Positions 58,787 through 64,000 of a DNA stretch of 64,000 nucleotides are shown here, in pieces. Position numbers and translations under genes: made by a program. The notes under the pieces are model-generated. The model worked only from the letters and a program-made list of their open reading frames with translations, was not told where the DNA came from and did no database searches. Position 1 is the first letter of the stretch, and every line of letters starts with the position of its first letter. Source of the stretch: Paraflavitalea pollutisoli. Its GTDB lineage: Bacteria > Bacteroidota > Bacteroidia > Chitinophagales > Chitinophagaceae. The stretch spans positions 2,100,202 to 2,164,201 of the forward strand of contig NZ_JARKMX010000008.1 in NCBI RefSeq assembly GCF_029360705.1. Direction: 5' to 3'.

Positions 58787-60019
58787 TTATTCTGGAACCT
58801 GGTTTAACAACAACTGCATCATGGCAACTGCTGATGCTTTGCTTTTGCGGATCAGCCATTCCCGGGGAGAATTGTCGCTGAGCTCATGTACAATGGTTTC
58901 CGTGCCATATGTTTGAAATAAATAACTGAGGGAAGTATAGGAAGGGCCTTCGCTCACCAGTGGGCGGATGACGGGTTTTAAATCAGTAACCTGTTGCTGC
59001 GTGGCCTGGATCCACGTCTGTGAAAAACCAGGCAACAGGCTTTTCTGCTTGGGGTCAACGATGAAAAAGATCTCTTCCTGGGTGGAGTGAAAATCCAGGG
59101 CAAACAATAGTTTGTTATCGGTGTTCGCCAGCTCTCGTTGCAAATACTGTTGTACTGCTTTTGTTTCCGGTTGGTTAAAAGCGTACCAATCCCGGTTCAG
59201 GTCTACGCCACCGGCGCTGTGCCGCCAGGTGCCTTCATCTACCCCATCAGGATTCAGCATGGGTAACAAGTAAACCAAAAAGCGCTGACGAAACTGCTTC
59301 GCCAAAGCGTCGTTCTCCAGCAGCCGCTCTACAAAGGCTTTTTGTGCGATCTGTCCCGTTACCTCCGGTGAATGCTGGCGGCTCATCAGCAAGATGCGGC
59401 TGCAGGATTGCTGATTGCCCCATTTCAAGGCGTTGATCGGCTTACCCCATTGAGACTTTCCGATGACAGTGACCGGTACACCTGCTTTTTTGCTGACCTG
59501 GTTGGCCCAGCGTTGCACATCCGCTGAGGTGCTGAGTTCCTGCGCGGCTACCCAGGTAGTATCGGCCCCCACCCGCAAGTGGAAGGAATAGTCAGGAGTA
59601 GCTGAATCACGCTCCGATTCCTGTGTCAGCAAGGACCAATCCTGCCCATTTTTGCTGATCCATGGTGCATAGCGATGATTGACACCTTGCTGATAGGTTA
59701 GCTTTATGACGATTTGCTGTGGTCGTTTTGACCATACTTTAAAGGCATACCAGGGACTGGCATTGACCGGTGTATTCTCGGAAGTGATCAGTAAGGTATA
59801 CAGTGAGTCGTTGACTCTGGCCACGCCGCTCACCCGGGCACCGGGAAAATTATTACTAAACCATACGTCCCCACCCGGGAAAGAAAACACGCCCTTCCAT
59901 TGTTGTTGAATGGGGCGATTATACGTCTGTACCAACCGCGCAGCGTTTTGAGGCAGAGATTGGGCGTTCGTAGATTGTAATACCAATAGTAGCAGGGCAA
60001 CAGCAATAATCTTGGGCAT
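58787..60019 (-). CDS. M14-family zinc carboxypeptidase
   Basis: This 410-residue secreted metallopeptidase has a signal peptide ending TNAQ and an N-terminal beta-sandwich (about 35-160) of the kind found in cytosolic-carboxypeptidase-like enzymes. The M14 catalytic domain has RQHSPEVTGQ (zinc ligands H216 and E219), NRDWYAFNQPE (substrate-binding N275-R276), DFHSTQEEIF (third ligand H311) and a catalytic glutamate in TETIVHEL. It removes C-terminal residues from peptides or acts on peptidoglycan/polyglutamate tails; specificity unknown. Transcribed after GH76 in the same direction, 224 bases apart with a structured element between, so probably its own unit. Confidence 0.92.
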   Translation of the reverse strand: MPKIIAVALLLLVLQSTNAQSLPQNAARLVQTYNRPIQQQWKGVFSFPGGDVWFSNNFPGARVSGVARVNDSLYTLLITSENTPVNASPWYAFKVWSKRPQQIVIKLTYQQGVNHRYAPWISKNGQDWSLLTQESERDSATPDYSFHLRVGADTTWVAAQELSTSADVQRWANQVSKKAGVPVTVIGKSQWGKPINALKWGNQQSCSRILLMSRQHSPEVTGQIAQKAFVERLLENDALAKQFRQRFLVYLLPMLNPDGVDEGTWRHSAGGVDLNRDWYAFNQPETKAVQQYLQRELANTDNKLLFALDFHSTQEEIFFIVDPKQKSLLPGFSQTWIQATQQQVTDLKPVIRPLVSEGPSYTSLSYLFQTYGTETIVHELSDNSPREWLIRKSKASAVAMMQLLLNQVPE

Positions 60020-60135
60020 AATGAGGGGTTAATCCGGGTTACGAATGCCTGTACGGAACAGGTTCCGGCAAATATACATCACCCCACTCATTAAGTAGAC
60101 TACTATTTATGGCTCACCGGGTAGGAACAGGAGAA

Positions 60136-60221
60136 AAGGGCTTTGCAGCGCTCCCGAAGCCGCTACAGTCCCCGCAACAATGGCAGACTGCGGCACCCGT
60201 GATCTCAACTGCAAAGCCCTT
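60136..60221 (-). repeat. Long closed stem-loop downstream of the GH76 gene
   Basis: A perfect 13-bp inverted repeat (60136-60148 with 60209-60221) encloses 60 bases. These contain a second stem (gccgc...agtc at 60159-60170 with gactgcggc at 60186-60194). On the minus strand the outer stem is followed by TTTTCTCC, so it can act as terminator of GH76. The 86-base size with terminal repeats also resembles a small repeat element, but no second copy is seen here. Confidence 0.6.
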
Positions 60222-60243
60222 CTTAAAAAGATAGATGGTATGG

Positions 60244-62319
60244 TTACAGCTTCACCAGCCGCACAGGCTTATCGGTGGTTTTACCCGCCCGTACAAAATA
60301 CACGCCCGCGGGCAAAGCATGAATATTCAGGCGCACAGGGCCGCTCTGGGCACCCGCCTGCTGCCGCAATACTAACCGGCCATGCGCATCGTAGATTGCG
60401 ATCGCCGATTTAGCGGCCACATAACTCAATACCAACACATCCGACGCAGGATTCGGCAATACCTGTAGTTTTTTATTAGTTGGCGATGTAGCCTCTTCCA
60501 CTGTAGCTGTCGTCGTAGTTACCGTCGACAAGGGCGCTGCCGCCGTGGCCACCACTTCCAGGGAAGACACCTGGTCGTTCCAGCCATTGTCGACCAGGCA
60601 ACCATCATCCGCCGTCAGCGTCAACGAGCTGCCGGTATAGTTATCATCCCAATATACAATGACCCGGTAACCCGAGGCTACCCGGATGGACGAAATATCA
60701 TCATTCTTCACACCTGCAGCTATGAGATCGGTCAGCGTATAGCGACCCAACCGCAGGGGCACGCCCCCACCCGAATAGTTACAATTCTTATACACAGTCG
60801 CATATTGGTTGGTTGTTGCGGAATAAGGCGTATTGATCAGCAGGGATACGGCCGTGGAAGCGCTGAATCCAGCGTAGTAAGTACCCTGCGCGGCCCGCGT
60901 ACCCCACAGTGTCTGGATGATGTTCTCTGTATTGCGGTTGTTGTAGGCCACGCGCGCATTCAACTGTAGCCAGGAAATGAAGTCGGGCCGGTTGCAATCG
61001 ACGATATACCGCCGGGCATAACGCTGGAATATGCCTTTGAAGCCATTCAGGTCCGGACCTTCTTCATTGTTGATGACACCCGAATTGTACATATTCACCT
61101 TGGTGTACTGTGCAATATTGATCGCATTGGTCAGGTACGCCGCATCATTGGTATGGTTGTATAACATGACGGAAGCACCCAAATAGGTACCCTGGTTGTA
61201 CGTAGAACTCCAGTAATTGATGGTACCGCTGTTGTTGTTGTCGTACACCTTACCTGTAGCCGGCTCAAACAGGTTTACCTTCGACCAATTGTACAAAGTC
61301 ACCGCCTTGTTGACGTAGGCAATATCATTAAACGCCTGGTACAGGTACATACAAGCCACCATGGCCGGCCCATTGATACAGGAGTTGGTGCCTGCCGTAC
61401 CCTGCTTCCATACCAGCCAGTTGCCATTGTCGCGCGTGGCGCGGGCATACATTTTATCAAATTGATCTTTGGCTTTGTTGAGGTAGGTTTGGTTACTGCT
61501 GCGCAGCCCCATGCGTACACAGGCCAGCACCATCCAGGTAATATCGTCATTGTACTCATTCCACATCCAATCCTGTCCTTCCTTGGCGATGAACAAGCCA
61601 AACATCTCATCGAAGAGGGTTTTGTACTTGGTCTGCCCGGTTACTTCGTACGCATCCACCACGATCTCCATCATCTCGGCTACGCCCCAGAAACCTTCGT
61701 TGGGAATGACCTGATTGCCCGTACGCGCATCGTAGTACTTCGTTTTCCAGGCGGTAAATAAAGCATCGGCGATAGCAGCTGTAGGCGCAGCAGGCCGGTC
61801 GGTCACTTTTTCAAAACTCCAGCGCTGGTTGCTATTGGTATGGTTGGTCCACAACGCCACATCCGTACCATCTGCCGAACCGCTCGCCACAATATCCGCA
61901 GAAAAGCCGGTATTGGCGGCAGCGCGAATACTAAAGGAGCCATCACCATTGTTGACGATGTTCCAGCGCACCTGGTTGTTGTTGCTGTTGTCACCCTGGT
62001 CTACGTTGACCGAATTGGCCGGCGTGGCACTGGCCAGGTGCAGGAATTTTTCGGTACCAATGTTTTGCAGGGTGTAATTATTGCCGTTCACGAACACTAC
62101 CCGCCATCGTTCGGCATCGCTGTCGGTATCGGTCCAGATATCGACATTGGCGCCATTGGCCAGTGAGGCGTTGCTCACGTTCAGCAATTTGTTGTTGGCT
62201 TTAGAACGGATCTTGTAAATAGCGCCGGATTCGATACCGGCTGTCTGAGCCTGGACAGTAGCCGCCGCTATCAGCAGCAATACGGTGCCAGTACATAGGA
62301 AAAGGTTTGTCGACTTCAT
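60244..62319 (-). CDS. Secreted GH76-like alpha-mannanase with ricin-type, crystallin-like and type IX sorting domains
   Basis: This 691-residue enzyme has a signal peptide (ending VQAQ), a ricin-type beta-trefoil (about 30-172, with LLNVSNASLANGANVDIWTD and QRWSF) and a GH76-type (alpha/alpha)6 domain (about 180-505). The paired aspartates in WMWNEYNDDITWM (D258, D259) are the expected catalytic pair. A beta/gamma-crystallin-like module (about 505-600) and a C-terminal Por sorting domain (QVLPNPASDVLVLSY...GVYFVRAG...VRLVKL) complete it. GH76 enzymes cleave alpha-1,6-mannan of fungal walls. It has no PUL neighbours; secretion would be through the type IX system. A structured stem-loop follows the gene. 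Confidence 0.9.
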   Translation of the reverse strand: MKSTNLFLCTGTVLLLIAAATVQAQTAGIESGAIYKIRSKANNKLLNVSNASLANGANVDIWTDTDSDAERWRVVFVNGNNYTLQNIGTEKFLHLASATPANSVNVDQGDNSNNNQVRWNIVNNGDGSFSIRAAANTGFSADIVASGSADGTDVALWTNHTNSNQRWSFEKVTDRPAAPTAAIADALFTAWKTKYYDARTGNQVIPNEGFWGVAEMMEIVVDAYEVTGQTKYKTLFDEMFGLFIAKEGQDWMWNEYNDDITWMVLACVRMGLRSSNQTYLNKAKDQFDKMYARATRDNGNWLVWKQGTAGTNSCINGPAMVACMYLYQAFNDIAYVNKAVTLYNWSKVNLFEPATGKVYDNNNSGTINYWSSTYNQGTYLGASVMLYNHTNDAAYLTNAINIAQYTKVNMYNSGVINNEEGPDLNGFKGIFQRYARRYIVDCNRPDFISWLQLNARVAYNNRNTENIIQTLWGTRAAQGTYYAGFSASTAVSLLINTPYSATTNQYATVYKNCNYSGGGVPLRLGRYTLTDLIAAGVKNDDISSIRVASGYRVIVYWDDNYTGSSLTLTADDGCLVDNGWNDQVSSLEVVATAAAPLSTVTTTTATVEEATSPTNKKLQVLPNPASDVLVLSYVAAKSAIAIYDAHGRLVLRQQAGAQSGPVRLNIHALPAGVYFVRAGKTTDKPVRLVKL

Positions 62320-62486
62320 GTGGCAATTATTGTTTGGTTATAAAATACAGCAATCATTCATCCGTAATAATCATAGTATACATTTAGTGTATTCCCGAAT
62401 ATTTTCAGGTAAAAATGGGTCCGCTGTACCGTGAACAAAAAGTTCACCCGTACAGCGGACCTGGTTTTCTATCAATGTCAATGTTT

Positions 62487-64000
62487 CTACTTGCCGCCCG
62501 ACAATTTCAGCCGATAGCTGAACGTAGTTGGCTTCAGGTATACTTTGTAAGGCTCCAGGGGTCTTGGGCCACAACCATGTGACCCTACGCCCAGTGTTTT
62601 GTAGCTTACACACAGTACGGTGCCCTTACTGCCCGGCAGGTCGATCTTGTATTCGACCGGTGCCATTTCTTCATCGCTGTAAGGCAGGGCTGCCACCTGT
62701 AGTAAAGAACCTTCCTGTGCTACGGTAAGACCAGCACCCTGGGCCGATTGAACCCTTGCCCAACGCACATCTTCATGGTTACCGCATTCCATCGGTTTTT
62801 CATACGGTGTCATTTGCGCCTGCACACTACTGGCATAGTGCCCCACATCGAATCCGCTTTTACGGTCGCCGTAATTTTCCATCGGACCGCGTCCGAAGTA
62901 GTCGAAGCGATCCAGTCGCTTGTCGAGAAACAGCCGTACCCCCAATCTCGCTACGGGTAAACTGGGATCACTGCTGGTCACTTCATTCACGGCTAGCACT
63001 TCGCCCGCACCATCAATGGTATACGTCACACGGTGTTGTACGGTGAAGCCCTGCAAACCGGTACCGGTAAGGGTCGCTTTGATCTCCACCGAACCAGGTG
63101 TTACCTGTCGGCCTGCGACCTCCGATGCTACCCATACCAGCCTGGTGAGTCCTTTCTTCTCCCAATCGGGATAAGCCCACATATCATCTTTCTGGTGGGG
63201 TGCCCGCCACAGGTGCAGCAGGGGGCCTCCACCGGGTTGCAGGATAGACTGTCCCTTTTCTTCGATGTGGGAGAAAGTTCCTTTCGATTTATCAAACTCC
63301 AGGCTGAAGCCCGCGCCTTTTACCAGGAGCGACGTCGCCGTTTCCGATAAGGTCACTCCTTTGCCCACAACAGGTTTAGCCGGTGCAGGTGGGGTCGATG
63401 CCAACGCCAATTGCTGCCATGCCACTTCATATCCTTCGGGCGCCCATTTTTCGGCGCTGGCCAACTGGAAGGATATGCGCAGAAAGTATTCCGCACCCGG
63501 TTTAGGGCTTACCGAATAAGGTACCCGGATGTCTTTTTCCGCACCAGGCGCTACATCACCTACGGCCAGGTTACCCGAAGCGATCACCGTGCCGTTTTCA
63601 CTCAGCATCCATAAGGCCACCAGGCTCTTCAGGTTGGTAGCCTGATAGCGATTCTTGAGGGTAATCAGTTGTTGAGCGATGTCCTTTTCGCGGATAGTAA
63701 CCCATTGGTAAGCATGTTTCAGCTCCGGAAAATGTGGTTTGGGCGAACGGTCGGAGAAGACTACACCCTTATGAATAAAATACTGGTCATTGGGATACTC
63801 GCCAAAACCACCACCAAAGGCGGTAATGGGATGTTTGGGATCACGTTTGTTGTAGATGCCCTGGTCCTGCCATTCCCAGATGGCGCCACCCAACAAGGCG
63901 GGATATTTATCGAACAGGTCGTTGTAAATATCTACCGAGCCCATGGAATTGAACATGGCATGCGCATATTCGCAGAGGTAAAATGGCTTGGTGAGTGTAG
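62487..64000 (-). CDS. LacZ-like GH2 beta-galactosidase, 3' part (5' end outside window)
   Basis: This is the C-terminal portion of a large GH2 enzyme; the frame stays open to base 64000. The nucleophile block FYLCEYAHAM is read right at the edge, then FNSMGSVD where the family normally has GNSxGxxxD. The end of the barrel (GAIWEWQDQGIY), an Ig-like domain and the beta-gal small-chain-like sandwich (FDKSKGTFSHIEEKGQSIL...LLHLWRAPHQKDD...YFGRGPMENYGDRKSGFDVGHY...CGNHEDVRWARV) follow, ending in PLEPYKVYLKPTTFSYRLKLSG. It should hydrolyse beta-galactosides. The signal peptide, if any, is outside the window. Confidence 0.93.
   Translation of the reverse strand, partial: TLTKPFYLCEYAHAMFNSMGSVDIYNDLFDKYPALLGGAIWEWQDQGIYNKRDPKHPITAFGGGFGEYPNDQYFIHKGVVFSDRSPKPHFPELKHAYQWVTIREKDIAQQLITLKNRYQATNLKSLVALWMLSENGTVIASGNLAVGDVAPGAEKDIRVPYSVSPKPGAEYFLRISFQLASAEKWAPEGYEVAWQQLALASTPPAPAKPVVGKGVTLSETATSLLVKGAGFSLEFDKSKGTFSHIEEKGQSILQPGGGPLLHLWRAPHQKDDMWAYPDWEKKGLTRLVWVASEVAGRQVTPGSVEIKATLTGTGLQGFTVQHRVTYTIDGAGEVLAVNEVTSSDPSLPVARLGVRLFLDKRLDRFDYFGRGPMENYGDRKSGFDVGHYASSVQAQMTPYEKPMECGNHEDVRWARVQSAQGAGLTVAQEGSLLQVAALPYSDEEMAPVEYKIDLPGSKGTVLCVSYKTLGVGSHGCGPRPLEPYKVYLKPTTFSYRLKLSGGK

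Noticed and set aside
60165-60195. Cobalamin-riboswitch-like word CCCCGCAAC inside the GH76 downstream structure
   Set aside because: The order of the other conserved boxes does not fit, the transcribed strand is the opposite one, and the next gene is a carboxypeptidase, not a B12-related gene.

Overview
The window looks like chromosomal DNA of a soil-type member of the Bacteroidota, most likely family Chitinophagaceae (Chitinophaga-like). The evidence is two ECF sigma / FecR / SusC / SusD sets, lipobox signal peptides, GLPGLI and PorT-type proteins, LytTR regulators, C-terminal Por (type IX) secretion sorting domains, and Bacteroidota -7 promoter boxes of the form TAnnTTTG. No rRNA, tRNA, CRISPR array, transposase or integrase was recognised. 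Species assignment is inference.

Layout. 1-2.4 kb: a LytTR response regulator and a TPR-type histidine kinase (cut by the left edge). 2.5-5.8 kb: a four-gene secretion operon (lipoprotein, lipocalin-like protein, ricin-type lectin, astacin protease with a ricin-type tail). 5.8-9.8 kb: M1 peptidase and small household or envelope genes. 10-20 kb: a minus-strand polysaccharide-utilisation-type operon (sigma, FecR, SusC, SusD, GH2). 20.4-25.2 kb: assorted genes (hypothetical protein, stand-alone LytTR protein, small lipoprotein, larger lipoprotein, esterase).

25.5-41.1 kb is the most unusual part. A second sigma/FecR/SusC/SusD set runs into a periplasmic thioredoxin-phosphatase fusion, a 98-residue secreted peptide with two cysteines, a DUF4221-like lipoprotein, a CxxC thioredoxin-like lipoprotein and a degenerate copy of the phosphatase domain. 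Facing it are a small HTH gene and a protein-kinase/LanC-like fusion. Base composition drops visibly inside the SusC gene near 28.7 kb and recovers near 41.3 kb, as if a cassette had been grafted onto a resident sigma/FecR/SusC front end. The combination of kinase, phosphatase, pseudophosphatase, two thiol-disulfide proteins, receptor pair and small Cys peptide suggests an uncharacterised phospho-/thiol-modified peptide system. That function is inference.

41.3-64 kb: a GLPGLI/TonB-type receptor pair, a BlaI/M56 pair, a large PL1-like pectate lyase with a type IX sorting domain, a bestrophin-like channel, an outer-membrane barrel, a LysR regulator, two divergent MFS transporters separated by palindromes, an esterase, an M14 carboxypeptidase, a GH76-type mannanase and the 3' part of a LacZ-like GH2 gene running off the right edge. 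The secreted enzymes (GH2, PL1, GH76, astacin, M1, M14, esterases) fit a predatory or saprophytic polymer degrader.
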